A stretch of 64,000 nt of DNA from Simmondsia chinensis (GCA_018398585.1 JAGTTD010000008.1:27271208-27335207); one strand, 5' to 3'; shown: positions 1-11,035, numbered from the stretch's first letter. Notes: generated by a model from the sequence alone, not told the origin. Numbers and translations are program-made.

Positions 1-166
1 TTTTACCCTCCATTACTCCTCTTTACCCCTCTTAATAGTTTGTCAAACGAGGGTAAGAAATTACCCCCCATTACCCTGTTGCCAAATAGGGGGGAAAGGA
101 CGAGAGTCCCAGTTATAACTCTCAAGGGGTAAAAGACAAAGGTGAAATTAAAAAGTGAAAAGGACA

Positions 167-209
<43 letters not shown>

Positions 210-236
210 CCTGGTAGAAAAAGGAAGACCTAATTA
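1..236. repeat. AT-rich non-coding stretch with an (AT)n microsatellite
   Basis: No gene is recognisable. Short purine/pyrimidine-biased sequence with repeated 'ttaccc'-like words is followed by a pure (AT)n tract at about 169-206. An open frame on the minus strand over this region is only low-complexity translation (Phe/Leu/Tyr-rich, ending in Ile-Tyr repeats from the microsatellite). Confidence 0.7.
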
Positions 237-500
237 ACCAAGCAGGAAAGGGGCGAGCAGAACGAACCAAGCAGAAAAAAGGCAAGCAGAGCAAAACAAG
301 CAAAAAAAAAAAAAAAAAAAAAAGAAGATAAGCAAAATGGGCTAGCAGAGCAAACCAAGCAAGAAAGGGGTGAGTAGAATGAACCAAGCAAAGAAGGGCA
401 AGCAAAACAAACCAAGTAGAAAAAAGGCCAGCAGGGCCAACTAGGCAGGAAAGGGGTGAGCAGAAAAGGGCGAGCGAAAGAGGCGAGCAAAACAAAACAA
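237..500. repeat. 29-bp minisatellite, purine-rich
   Basis: Imperfect tandem copies of a unit of about 29 bp (core aaccaagcaggaaagg, then ggcgagcagaa). The first two copies are exactly 29 bp apart; later copies are degraded and interrupted by an A-tract of about 23 bp near 301-323. The strand is strongly A/G-biased. No coding function is inferred. Confidence 0.75.
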
Positions 501-507
501 ACAGAAA

Positions 508-702
508 ACCATTACAAGACAGGGGGTTGTAATCTAATAGACCATTTCTAAACAGGGGGCTGCCATCCAACAGACCATTACTAGACAAGGGATGCGATCC
601 AACAAACCATTATTAGACAAGGTGCTGCAATCCAACTGAACATTACTAGACGGGGGGCTGCGATCCAACAGACCATTACAAAACAAGAGATTATACTACA
701 AT
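508..702. repeat. 33-bp minisatellite
   Basis: About six tandem copies of a 32-34-bp unit with core accattactagacaggggg followed by ctgcgatccaacag. Copies start at about 508, 541, 574, 606, 640 and 672; the last is the most degraded. The segment after it (703-896) shows no gene or recognisable repeat. Confidence 0.8.
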
Positions 703-896
703 ACCATTATAAATTTGCATTCAGCATCAAAATTATCAACTTAGTTACATACACTTAAATGTACACAAACCCCAAAATAGGAACAAACCCTAAAACATAC
801 TACAAACGCAAGAACATGATCTTACACTTAAAAGTTACATAAACATTAATCTTTCAAAGTCCTAAAGCAGATGGTCATAAAGTAACCCGTGGGGGA

Positions 897-1983
897 CTAT
901 GGGAGCACCGCAAGGATGAAAAGACCCCAATAGGCCCAAAGTCGCACCCACTCGCTATAACCATGTTGACATATCACACTTAGTTTCCGATGTTCAGGAC
1001 CCGAAAAATGATAGCAGTAAACATCATATTCGGTAGAAAAGATCAAGCGGTGATAATTAAAGTTGAGATCTTGCTTATCCTCTAAAATCCATAGGGTCAA
1101 GGCTGAGCCATGAATCCCGGCTAAACACAAACGACCTTCACAAAAAAAAAAAAAAAAAAAAAAAAACCCAAGTGCTGGCAACGAACAGTCTCATTCCGAA
1201 CACGAGAAGGTAGGAACGCTAGATAATTAGAGTCCTCAGCCATGTCTTATGCCAGCAAAGAAGGATAAAAGTATGGACTTTAAGGAAAAAACGCTTTTGT
1301 ATGCTCCGAGAGAAGATATAAGACATCACCACAAGGTACCTGTTTTGTAAAATCCCCCGAGCTACCTCCGGTGCATATAAGAGTTTTATATGTCCATCCA
1401 CCCCAATGAAAGCAATACGCAGAATACCAATCCAATTGAGGCCAGTCCCTGGCTCTAAAAACAATATCCATATTAAAAATAAACAGGAGTATGTGATAAT
1501 TCAACGGATAAAGCTGAGTGCCACCAATAAAAGAAAAATTTACCTTCAAAGAAGAACCCAAAAAGCGAAACTCATAAGGAAGGAAAAGAGGCCAGTAGGT
1601 TTGAGTAATTGGGTTACACACTTCTAATGCCATGGACCCAAAAAAAAGGTGTATCCTCACATAAAATCAAGTCATCACTCACACCCACTATTTCCTTTGC
1701 ATTCGACAGGAACTCTAGGGGTTCGTTGCGCACACAAGAAGAAGAGAAGGGACCACCTCAGGGCATAAGCCTCTATATAATGTCCATAAGGAGGCCAATA
1801 TCCATTCTATATAAGGACGATGTTAGCAAATCGTTTGAAGCAAGCTAAAGCTTGTTCCTGCGCGAAGTCCTCGTGGAGAAAAATCCTACGCAGAAGTTGC
1901 GAGACAAGACGAAACCAACACGAGATCTTAGTAGAAAACTAGGAAAACATAATAATGAGAAGGTCTTCGGGCAAAATTTTCAT
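897..1983 (-). pseudogene. F-box / F-box-associated protein pseudogene
   Basis: F-box proteins are substrate adaptors of SCF ubiquitin ligases. Read on the minus strand, an ATG at 1983-1981 opens with MKILPEDLLIIMFS, the start of an F-box (canonical LPxDLLxxIxSRL). A TAG stop at 1941-1939 follows, then in the same frame FSTKISCWFRLVSQ and LACFKRFANIV, matching the rest of an F-box (TKSLxRFRxVSKxW). Further downstream, in shifted frames, are F-box-associated-domain-like pieces: VCNPITQTYWPL (about 1620), YHILLF...DIVFRARDW (about 1490), CGDVLYLLS (about 1325) and GRLCLAGIHGSALTLWILED (about 1130-1075). An A/T homopolymer of about 26 bp at 1141-1166 breaks the C-terminal part. The premature stop and at least two frameshifts make it a pseudogene. 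The F-box identity is fairly secure; the exact subfamily is not. The interval 1984-2220 has no gene. Confidence 0.7.
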
Positions 1984-2230
1984 TGAGTCAAAATGTGTGA
2001 AGTAAAAGTATGAAGCAAAGAGTTAAGGCAAGAAAGCACAATGTTTCTTGGAGTACAAGGCAAGCAACCAAAGCGAAAAAAGGTGTGGTATTTATAGGAA
2101 TACACTTTTCAAATAAACAAATGTCTATTTAAAAAGTGAAGGCTATTATGTTTATATATATGTTAAACGCACGCACCCCTCCCCCCCCCTACTGGACAGG
2201 CTAACACAAGTGCCCAAAGAAGGACGACTA

Positions 2231-2454
2231 GTGAAGGGCCACCTGGAACGGGCGCCTAGTGAAGGGCCACCTAGTACGAGCACCCAGTGAAGGGCCACCT
2301 CGCATAGGCGCCCAATGAGAGGCGACCTAGAATGGGCGCCCGGTGAAGAATGACCTAGCCTTGGTGTCCTAAGAGCAGCAACATAGCACAGGCGCCCAAA
2401 GAGCGGCGACCTAGCATAAGCACCCAGAAAGTAGCGACCTTGCATTGGCGTCCA
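2231..2454. repeat. 28-bp minisatellite, GC-rich, eight regular copies
   Basis: Eight consecutive units with a strict 28-bp period begin at 2231, 2259, 2287, 2315, 2343, 2371, 2399 and 2427. The consensus is close to gtgaagggccacctag followed by nacgggcgccca. Half a unit precedes the first copy. It is more GC-rich than its surroundings. The long minus-strand open frame across it (2152-2589) is a by-product of a repeat without stops, not a gene. Confidence 0.88.
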
Positions 2455-2689
2455 GAAGCAAGCAGCACAGCCTCTATTCAAAGGGGAGCTCACATCAAGA
2501 ATGAAATCAGGGAGTGGAGAAGCACAAAAAAGACACAGGAAAATCAAACCCAGAGTAAAAGGAGATCCTAGTGGTTTCTTTTTCTCCAAGAGCTTGAGTC
2601 CAGCTTGTTCTTACGTACCCCACCTCATACCGGACTCTCATACGGCGAATAAGCTCATTCAACAAATTCGTCGTAAATTAAGTTTAAAT

Positions 2690-3530
2690 TGATTAAATTA
2701 GGATGGATTCTAATAAAAGTAGTGGGAGTATATTTCTAAATGATCTAATGAGATTAGATGTTCAAATGGTTGAATGATTTAGATATATACAATGTCACTA
2801 TAAATATCTAAATAGATTAGATGTTTGGTTTACGATCTATAAAATTATGACCAGATTTAATTAATTTTTTATTTATTTATATACTGAAATAAATTAAAAA
2901 AAACAAAAAAAAAAGGAAATTGGGATGCTGGGCACTACCCAAAGCTTTATTAAATTTTTTTTATATTTTTATTATTTAAATAATTTGTGTAAATAAATAA
3001 TAAATTATGATGAGATCTTAATTAGGATTATGTGATAATATTTTGTAAACGACTTTAAATAAATCTTTAATTGTTCCAACCTTTTAGCCTTAAATAATGT
3101 TATTCAAAAGGTTTGGTAACATGATACTTATAAAATTTTGTTCACATGTTTGATATTATTTAAATGAGTTAAATATTATATATAATGTGAATAGAATTAG
3201 AAAACCATATCACTCTGCGAAATAGTTGATTTCGTCAAGTGGAAGAATTTTTTACAAATAGATCTAATATGTAGATAATTCAATAGTTGAGTTATTTGAA
3301 AGCAAGATTCTAATAATGTATCTAATGAGATTAGATTTCATAGGTTGAATAAGTAAAGAAACCTAATATGATTCTGATTTTTTTAATTGTTAAATAAAAT
3401 TTAGAATGTGTTTCTAATATTGCTTATGAAATAATCAAATATAAAAGAAAGATCCATCATTGTAAATTTCAAGTGGGAGCGAAGATTAGGAGTTGATTTT
3501 TCACGGTCTCCATTGCCAGTCTAATTGTGA
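2690..3530 (+). mobile_element. Fragment of a copia-type leader (CAAGTGGGAG family)
   Basis: AT-rich DNA without coding signal. Its right end (3463-3525) carries the anchor caagtgggag, then about 30 bp later ggtctccattgccagtctaa. The same pair occurs at 11537, and in reverse complement ending near 21406, where it lies between a primer-binding site and a gag remnant. The interval is therefore read as untranslated leader of a decayed copia element. It stops abruptly where the gypsy LTR fragment begins. Direction is from the shared anchor; the left limit is uncertain. Confidence 0.55.
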
Positions 3531-3538
3531 CACGGGAG

Positions 3539-3642
3539 TGTCTATGGATTCTAATCCTAATTTATTTGGTTAGTTTTAGTTCAGTCCAATTTATTGGTTT
3601 AGTATTTATTAGCCTAGTTTCTAGAATTAATTTTAATTTACA
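3539..3642 (+). mobile_element. Ty3/gypsy LTR fragment (left)
   Basis: Starts tgtctatggattctaatcc and matches 10487-10589 over its length, with its last 40 bp nearly identical (agcctagtttctagaattaa). In both copies the TG start is preceded by gggag. It is interpreted as the left LTR of the gypsy element whose gag lies at 8.8 kb, cut off where the copia element begins. Confidence 0.7.
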
Positions 3643-3794
3643 ACTCTGGCCTCTCCTACCCGATCTCCAATCTCAATTTGGGATATTCCGTCCTGCAATT
3701 TAATTGTCCCAACTCTCTTCCCACGACAATTTCCGGGTCCCCATACACGACATTCTCCCCCTATCCTTCGGCTCTCCTCCCCACCTCATCTATC

Positions 3795-4634
3795 ATGAGC
3801 CTTGTCACGATTAAACTTGAAAACCCTACCGACTACACTGCTTGAAGGAAACAGGTATCAATGTTACTATGTGCCCATCGTCTCATGGGTTTTGTCAATG
3901 GCTCCCTTCCCTATCCCTCCTCTCAAATACAAACACCAATAGGCATCTTTATATCTAACCCCTATCATACCTGGTCCTATGTTGACCAAAGTATTAGGGC
4001 TTGTTTATGTGCTTCTCTCACTCGCCCTGTCCTCAATGATGTCATTCTTCACTCCACATCCAAGGATATGTAGGATGCTCTTGCTAAAAGGTTTCGTGAT
4101 CACTCCCTTTCCAAATAATTTAATCTCCGTTCTCAACTTGTTACCCTATGTAAAGATAATAGGACCATGACTGCCTATCTCACAGAACTCAAAACCATAG
4201 CTGATGACCTTGCAACCATTGATTCCTTGGTCTCCAATCGGGAATTAATGCACTATGCTGTCTTTGGCCTTCCCCCGAAGTATGCCGCATTCAATACTTT
4301 CACTGGCCAGTCTTCCCGTGATCTCTCATTTGAGCAACTCAAGACGACCCTTTTAGATGAAGAAGCAACTCTGTCCCGGATTCACGCTCGATCCAATGCC
4401 GAACACGGTCATGCGCTAGTTGCCACGGGTCACGCCCTTGATGCCTTGGGTCAAAACCGGGGTCGTGGCAAGCGTGGGAACAAAGGTCGTGGGCGTAACT
4501 CCAATCATCCAGGAGGTCAAGGAGGACATGGTGGAACATACGGTCAACCAAACCCTGGATCGGGTCAGCAGGCTTTCAGTCAACACCCACAGGCACCGCA
4601 ACCGTGGGCTCGTCCGGCTCTGCGCCCGCCTTAA
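3795..4634 (+). pseudogene. copia gag (UBN2-type) pseudogene
   Basis: Begins at ATG 3795 with MSLVTIKLENPTDYTA followed by a stop where copia Gag normally has Trp, then RKQVSMLLCAHRLMGFVNGS. After a frame change near 3980 it runs through SLVSNRELMHYAVFGLPPKY and SFEQLKTTLLDEEATL, the typical copia Gag C-terminal helices, into a Gly/Arg/Asn-rich tail (QNRGRGKRGNKGRGRN) ending at 4632-4634. The tail would bind nucleic acid; no clean CCHC knuckle is visible after it. Gag would form the cytoplasmic virus-like particle. Non-functional because of the stops. Confidence 0.85.
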
Positions 4635-4699
4635 GAAGGTATCCTTGGTCCCGGGCCCCTTGTCTATCAGATTTGTCATCAAGCAAGTCGTGCCGCCTC

Positions 4700-6262
4700 T
4701 CTCTACCCATATCAATATGTCAATACCGATGTTTCCAACTCCCTTTCTGCTATGTCAGTTACAGACTCTGCTGCTATTACGCGGTACCCTGACTCAGGGG
4801 CTTCTAACCATATGACATCAAACCCATGTATTTTGAAAAATATTTCCTCTTACTCTGGTTTTTAGTCTATTCAAGTTGGTAATGGCTCCCTGTTATATGT
4901 TACACATGTTGGTTCTTCTAAATTGTGTTATCTCTCGCGTGAACTTAACCTCTCTAAAGTATTTTTGGTTCTTGGTCTTACTCACAATCTTCTTTCCATT
5001 AAACAATTGTGTCAAGATAACAACTGTAGTGTCGAATTAGACTCATCCTCCTTTTGGGTCAAGGACAAGGCTACGGGGACGCCCCTACTCAGGATACTCA
5101 GTAATGAACCGCATTATGGCTTCTCTCCACACCTCACAGGACTCGTCGCATAGACTGCTTCTGCAGATTTATGGCACAGGTGCTTAGAACATTTAGGTCA
5201 TACTGTTTTTAATGTTTTGCGTAGTCGTTCTTTGCTTTCTTCTAGTTCTAGTTCTAGTTCGGTTAGACATTGTTAGGTTTGTTGTTTAGGCAAGTCGCGT
5301 CGTTTTCTGTTGACTCGTGTTATGCATACTACTACTGGACCTTTACAATTAATGCATTCTAATGTATGGCAATCTCCTGTTCAATCTAATTATGCTTGAC
5401 GTTACTATGTGCTTTTTATTGATGACTACTCGTGCTTTACCAGGCTCTATCCGATGCAACGAAAAAATGAAGTGTACTCCATTTTTTTTGATTTTAAGGT
5501 CTTTGTTGAAAACCAATTTCATACTACTATCAAGTGTTTTCAAAGTGATGGGGTTCGTGAGTTTGACAACAAATCTATGGCAGCTCTTTGTCGCCAATAT
5601 GGAATACATTTTCGTCTTTCTTGTCCTGATACTCCACAACAAAATGGAGTGGTGGAGTGTAAGCATCAATATTTAAGTGAAATAGTGTGGACCCTCCTTT
5701 TTAGCCACAACTACCATATGAATTTTGGGCTGATGCTGTACATACTGCGTGTTTTACTATTAATCGATTTCCTACTCCACTTTTGCATAACATGTCTCCT
5801 TTTAAACACCTTTTCAATCAAGCGCCAAATTATAACGTTTTTCGTGCCTTTGGGTGTGTATGTTATCCTAACATCACATCCCGTACTGCTCACAAATTAG
5901 CCCCACTCTCCATCCCATGTGCATTCCTTGGGTATGTAGTGCACTATAAGGGTTTTCGTTGTTTTAATCCTGCTACAGGTGGTGTCCATGTTAGTCATCA
6001 TGTCCACTTCGTTGAAAACATTTTTCCATATAAGGACCTAGTCTCTAGCTGCACTGCGTCGCCTAATAGCTCTGTCGTGGATGTCCCGCTTCTCCTTCCT
6101 CTCTTGGGTGGAGGTTCCCCACCCGCTGTTTCATTTGGTCCATGTGGGGCTAGCCCGTTGGGTGCCACACTTGCTGGGTCCCCTTCGTCCCACACCGCAG
6201 ACCCACCTTGTGTCCATGATACTGTGGCACCCTCACTTACTCCTCCCTTGCCTGCGTCTTAA
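4700..6262 (+). pseudogene. copia protease and integrase pseudogene
   Basis: The aspartic protease active site is visible as DSGASNHM (GAC at 4791). The pre-integrase zinc region follows (ADLWHRCLEHLGH, about 5165), with a stop inside the second Cys pair. The integrase core is partly open at 5409-5690: LFIDDYSCFTRLYPM, FQSDGVREFDN and CPDTPQQNGVVECKH. Of the D-D-E triad, the first Asp is replaced (LMHSNVW where HSDVW is expected), the second (QSDG) and the Glu (NGVVE) remain. A C-terminal integrase/linker part (KHLFNQAPNYNVFRAFGCVC) is open at 5783-6262, ending in a Pro/Ser-rich spacer. At least three in-frame stops and frameshifts; non-functional. Confidence 0.85.
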
Positions 6263-6479
6263 CCGTCACCGTGTCACTCCTCTTCTGCCACGGTACCAGT
6301 GTCTTGGGAGCTCCCTGGTTCGGCCAACTATGCACAGCGTCGATGAACCGATCCCCTCGGTCTAGGATCCCGTGGTCTCATCCCCGGTGCAAGGAGGCCA
6401 TCCTATGTGCACCCATCTCAAAGCCGGCATTCGCAAGTCCAAGCACATTCTTTCTCTCAATTCGATTGTAGTCGTCCAG

Positions 6480-7990
6480 GAACCCACGTGTTTTTCTCAA
6501 GCTGTTAAAAAACCCCAGTGGCAGGAGGCTATGGCTGAGGAATTCAATGGGCTAATTCTTAATTAGACATGGGACCTTATACCCCCTTCCCCTACTCAAA
6601 ATGTTGTTGGGAGCACCTGTAAGTAGAAAGTCAAGTATAAATCGGATGGCTCAGTTGACCGCTTCAAGGCTCGCCTTATTACACAAGGCTTTCACCAGCG
6701 TGAAGGTCTTGATTATTTTAAAACTTTTAGCCTGGTTGTCAAACCATCTACCATCAGGTTTATTCTTGCACTTGTAGTCACCAACTCCTGGTCCATTCGC
6801 CAACTTGACGTCAAAAATGCCTTTTTACGCGGTTTTCTAAATGAAGAGGTATACATACGTCAACCCCCTGGTTTTATCCATCCAAAATTTTCAACGCACA
6901 TATGCCACCTACGGAAGGCCTTGTATGGCCTGAAACAGGCACCTTGGGCTTGGTTTCACAGGTTTAGTTCGTTCCTCTATAGTCTTGGGTTTTATTGTAG
7001 TAAGGCAGATCCCTCTTTCTTTATCCATCGTTCCCCATCTAGTATTGTATGTCTTCTACTATATGTTGATGACATCATACTGACTAGCTCAAATATGGAC
7101 CTCCTTACCAAATTCATCGGCACTCTGTCTACTAAGTTAGCCATGAAGGACCTTGGTCCGCTTCACTACTTCCTCAGTATTGAAGCTCATCGTTCCCGAC
7201 ATGCCCTGTTCTTATCTCAACATAAATATACCCTAGACCTCTTAAGCAACCATGACATGCTTGAAGCCAAACTTGTTCAGATTCCTGTTCCTGCCCGGGT
7301 CCAACCCTCTGCGGCTGATGGTGAACTGCTAGACGATCCCACAGTGTTTCATAGTGCTGTTGGAGCTCTTTAGTATCTTACAATGACCCCTCAGACATAT
7401 GCTATGTAGTCAATTGTGTGTCCCAATACATGCATGCTCCGACGACTTTCCATTGGCAAATGGTGAAATGTATTCTACGATACCTCAAGCTCACTCCTGA
7501 TCATGGCCTCACCATCACCCCTGGTTCCTGTACCTCAATCACTGCCTATGCTGATGCTGACTGGGGGGGGGGGGGGGTGTCCTGACACTCGTCACTCTAC
7601 CACTGGGTTTGCCTTATTCCTTGGACCAAACCTCATATCCTGGCATGCCAAAAAGCAACCAAAGGTTACTAAGTCCACCACTGAATTTGAGCATCAAGCT
7701 GTGGCTAAGCTCGTGGCTGAGTGTGACTGGATCCCCTATCTCATGTGTGACCTTGGGTTTCGTCATTCTGGTCCCATTCTTACCTACTGTGACAATGTGT
7801 CTGCTACATATTTGGTTGCGAATCCCATCTCCAATGATCGCAGTAAACATGTTGATATTGATTTTCACTATGTACGAGAGAAGGTGGTCAAAGGTGATAT
7901 CCTAGTCCGATACACGACTACCACCAAATAGGTTGATAATATCTTCACGAAAGGGTTGGCTACTAATCGCTACCGCTTCCACAAAGCCAA
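6480..7990 (+). pseudogene. copia reverse transcriptase and RNase H pseudogene
   Basis: RVT_2-type reverse transcriptase: FKARLITQGF, RQLDVKNAFLRGFLNEEVYI, LYGLKQAPWAWF and the catalytic YVDD within LLLYVDDIILTSS (about 7057-7090). RNase H follows with DADW, CPDTRHSTTGF, ISWHAKKQ and STTEFE. The longest open piece is 6921-7373 (150 codons); stops lie at about 6564, 6625, 7371 and 7408. A run of 15 G at 7563-7577 sits where copia RNase H normally reads DWAGCPDT. The C-terminal tail is VDNIFTKGLATNRYRFH. Confidence 0.88.
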
Positions 7991-8026
7991 TCTGAATGTT
8001 GGTCCCCCATACAGATATAGGGGGCG

Positions 8027-8180
8027 TATTAGGATAATTTCCCATAGGATATTATCTTTGTATTTATCCATATATTTATCAGTCTAAGGGCTTACCTGTA
8101 ATTCCCTTTGTATTTATAGTATTATATATATGGGGCTCAGCAACCCTATTGGGTATGCTTCCCTAAACTATTCTCTCACA
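8027..8180 (+). mobile_element. copia 3' LTR (start clear, end approximate)
   Basis: A polypurine tract atagggggcg (8017-8026) directly precedes tattaggataatttccc, one base from the expected TGTTAGG start. TATA-like sequence (attatatatatgggg) lies near 8120-8137. The 3' end is placed near ctattctctcaca by inference only, because no second copy exists in the window for comparison. Confidence 0.6.
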
Positions 8181-8190
8181 GTCTTACTGA

Positions 8191-8824
8191 TGCTGCTATC
8201 GCCTTCCTCTCACCCAGATGGCACAACCGAGCCAAAGCCCCTCCCCCAACAACGTCCACACGCTCCACCCGTAGGTGGCTGACACCGAATGTTCGTTTCC
8301 CTTCAACCAACAATTATTTGAGAACAAACCATGACTGACGCCTTTCTTGGGTCAAGTCGAACACATACGCACCAGAACCTTCGCCATGAACCACCGGAGC
8401 TCGAGTCATGTGCCGCCAGTAGCCAAGCTTTTGATCCCCAAATCTACCACCTTGCACTGACTTTTGGAGTACTTTTCCACCAGAAACAAACTCCCCAGCT
8501 GCCGAGCCACCAAAAATGCCAAAAGAGATCTAGCCAGTTCCATCGAAGTGACTCACGCGCACTGCACACGTCGCTCGCGCCGCTGCGTGCTCGTGGTGCT
8601 TGTTGCACTTGTATTTTGAAGCTTCTGCGACGTTAGTCACAAAGTCATCAGCCACATCACCAACTATTACCACATCATCATTGCCACATCAGCACCATAT
8701 AACCTTGTTGCCATGTCAGCAATCCACATAAGCAAGTCCCATTTTTTAAGTTTTGACGTGCCGAGTCCATTTTTACTTCATTTCTCCAAATTCTACTCTG
8801 ATTTCGAGTTCATGTAGCATCAAC
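8191..8824 (+). other. GC-rich then 'cacatca' rich stretch, probable gypsy leader
   Basis: No gene is recognised. The 8210-8640 part is GC-rich with short open frames that match nothing known to me. From 8640 a series of cacatca/ccacatcag words leads into the gypsy gag start at 8825. The position suggests the 5' untranslated leader of that gypsy element, but no primer-binding site was found. Confidence 0.35.
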
Positions 8825-10440
8825 ATGCCTCCAAGACACCGTAATGTCGCTGAATTAAGAGATCTTATTGATATTGAATTAGCAAATTTACATTGCCAAG
8901 TTCACGTTTTACAAGAACAACTAAAAACTCAACAACAAAACCTAGTTCAAGGTGGAGTTGTGAATTTTAAAAGTCAGAATTCAAGTGATGAGACTTACAT
9001 ATCTAATCCATTCCACAGCGACGACTCATCACCTGAAGAAGAAGCACCTCGACGCTGTCGCCATCAATCTTCGCCCAATAAATCCTTTAATTAAAATATC
9101 AAAGTAGACATCCCTGAGTTTGAAGGACGCCTACACCCTGATGACTTTATTGATTGGATTCACACTGTAGAGAGAGTTTTCGAACTTAACGATATCCTCG
9201 ATGAACATCGAGTGCAACTTATTGCCATAAAGTAGAAGAAGTATGCATCAATTTGGTGGGAAAATCTTAAGAGACAACGTGAAAAAGAAGGTCGTCATAA
9301 AATCAAAACGTGGAGTAAAATGCGTCAAGAATTGTCTAGAAAATTTCTTCATGAGAATTATCGCCAAGACAGTTTTATCAAGTTCCATAATTTGAAGCAA
9401 AGATCGATGTCTGTTGAAGACTATATCTTTGAATTCGAGCAACGCATGATGAAGTGTGATGTGAAGGAGCCTGAAGAACAGACTATTGCATGTTATTTAA
9501 GAGGAATAAACTCTAAGATCGAAGATACTGTGCAATTGCAACATTAATGGTTCCTTAACGATGTCATTAGCCTAGCACTTAAGGTCGAGAAGCAAAGATC
9601 TAAGAAGAGTATCACTAATTCATTAAAGTTCAAGGAGATCACATCCAACCGAGGACCACAACAATCTAAGGTAACTCCTTGAAAAGAAACCTCATTTATA
9701 CCTTCTAACACTGACAAAGGCAAATAAGTTCATTCAAATCATCCAACTACACAAAAAAGGTGCTTCAAATGTGAAGGAGTAAGACATGCCACTTTTGAAT
9801 GCCCTAACTGCCGAATTGTCACTCTTGTTGAAGGAGAGAATGAGGAAGATGAAGGAGAAGAGTTGTTGCCAAAATTCAATGAAGAAGACGAAGAGACCAT
9901 TTATGCTGACCATGGTGAATTACTTGTAGTGGATTGAGTACTTAACATTGATGCCGTAAATAAACAGGAAAGTTGGCTTCGTCATAACATCTTCAACACT
10001 AGATGCACGGCAAAGACCAAAGTTTATGATGTTATCATTGACAATGGAAGTTGTGAGAATATTGTTGCTACTTGCATGGTGGAGAAATTGGAGCTTCCAC
10101 TGAGCCTCATGCACAACCATACAAGCTACTGTGACTAAGAAATGAGAATGAAGTTTGAGTTTCCAAGCGATGCCTTGTATAATTTCAATTGGAGATAAGT
10201 ATAAGGATGAAGTTTGATGTGATGTTATTCTTATGGATTCCTGTCACTTACTCCTTGGTCGCCCTTGGCAACATGATCGTCAAGCTATCCATGATGGTTA
10301 TCATAATTCTTATTCCTTTGTGAAGGATGGAGTAAAGATTAAGTTAGCCCCTATGAAACTTGAAGACCATTTGGAGAAGCCAAGTAATATTTTGATCACA
10401 AGTAAGATCAAGATGACGATGCGCAAGATGAAGATGTTTA
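8825..10440 (+). pseudogene. Ty3/gypsy gag-protease pseudogene without RT or integrase
   Basis: ATG 8825 gives MPPRHRNVAELRDLI, a gypsy Gag N-terminus, followed by coiled-coil-like Leu/Gln-rich sequence. After a TAA at 9092 the retrotrans_gag domain continues in frame: VDIPEFEGRLHPDDFIDWIH, a second stop near 9229, then KKYASIWWENL and SMSVEDYIFEFEQRMM to 9546. A perfect CX2CX4HX4C knuckle is at 9761-9802 (CFKCEGVRHATFEC). The protease region gives VYDVIIDNGSCENIV, where the catalytic D-S/T-G triad reads DNG (10040-10048), and CHLLLGRPWQHDRQAIHDG with SFVKDGVKIKLAPMK to about 10370. The 3' LTR begins only about 50 bp after the last recognisable codons, so RT, RNase H and integrase are missing altogether. 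Confidence 0.85.
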
Positions 10441-10486
10441 AAACTCGATGGCGAATCTTATCCAATCTAAGGAGTATGACAGGGAG

Positions 10487-11035
10487 TGTCTATGAATTAT
10501 GATCCTACTTTATTTAGTTAGCTTTAATTGAGTCTAATTTATTTATACGGTATTTATTAGCCTAGTTTCTAGAATTAATTTTAATTTACGATTTTAATAT
10601 TTTATTTAGAGTAGATCTACATTTATGGAGTATATCTCCAAATTAGTTAAGTGCACCAGGGTTTTATTTTAAATACGATTTTACCCTTTTACTCTCATCA
10701 TAACTCTAGGGTCGTTTATGTCTTTTGCTATCTTCCTAGCCCTTTATATATAGAGGCTTCTATGTATCTCTTCATTCATTCAAATTCATTTATGTATTTT
10801 CAATTGAAATTCTCAATTAATTTGAGTGTTCTCTTTTAATTCTATGAGTGAGATTAGAAAGTTTATCAATATCATTGGATTAGGCAACCAGGGTGGGGAA
10901 ACCGTCTATTAGTATCCTTGGCGTAGCCTACCAAGGAGGTGAATTTGACTACGCTGTAGTAAGGTTTTTAACATTGCCAGGATCAACAACTATCAATTAA
11001 CTTAGTGCGGTTTTTAACCTCGCTACAATCGGCAC
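10487..11035 (+). mobile_element. Ty3/gypsy 3' LTR
   Basis: Starts tgtctatgaattatgatcc after a short purine stretch (cagggag) and matches the left fragment at 3539-3642 over its first 103 bp. It carries a TATA box (see separate entry) and a U5-like part with two similar words, agtaaggtttttaac and agtgcggtttttaac. The end, near gctacaatcggca, is inferred from the start of the next repeat. Confidence 0.65.
10745..10752 (+). promoter_or_regulatory. TATA box of the gypsy LTR
   Basis: TATATATA in the context cctttatatatagaggcttc, about 260 bp into the LTR, where a plant LTR promoter is expected. Inferred from position and motif only. Confidence 0.5.

Larger units (their letters stand above)
3643..8190 (+). 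mobile_element. Degenerate Ty1/copia retrotransposon, plus strand
   Basis: Domain order gag, PR, IN, RT, RNase H, 3' LTR is that of Ty1/copia. No left LTR or tggtatcagagc-type primer site is visible before the gag; only about 150 bp of C-rich leader (3643-3794) follows the gypsy LTR fragment, so the 5' end is lost. Many stops and several frameshifts interrupt the coding region. The element lies between pieces of a gypsy element, suggesting nested insertion followed by deletion. Confidence 0.85.

Noticed and set aside
148..588. 146-codon open frame on the minus strand
   Set aside because: Pure translation of a purine/pyrimidine-biased minisatellite and an (AT)n tract; repetitive Phe/Leu/Ser/Pro composition with no domain.
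2152..2589. 145-codon open frame on the minus strand
   Set aside because: Follows the 28-bp minisatellite, whose unit lacks stops in this frame; no conserved motif outside the repeat.
8331..8636. 101-codon plus-strand frame between the copia LTR and gypsy gag
   Set aside because: No recognised domain; biased composition and position fit a gypsy untranslated leader.
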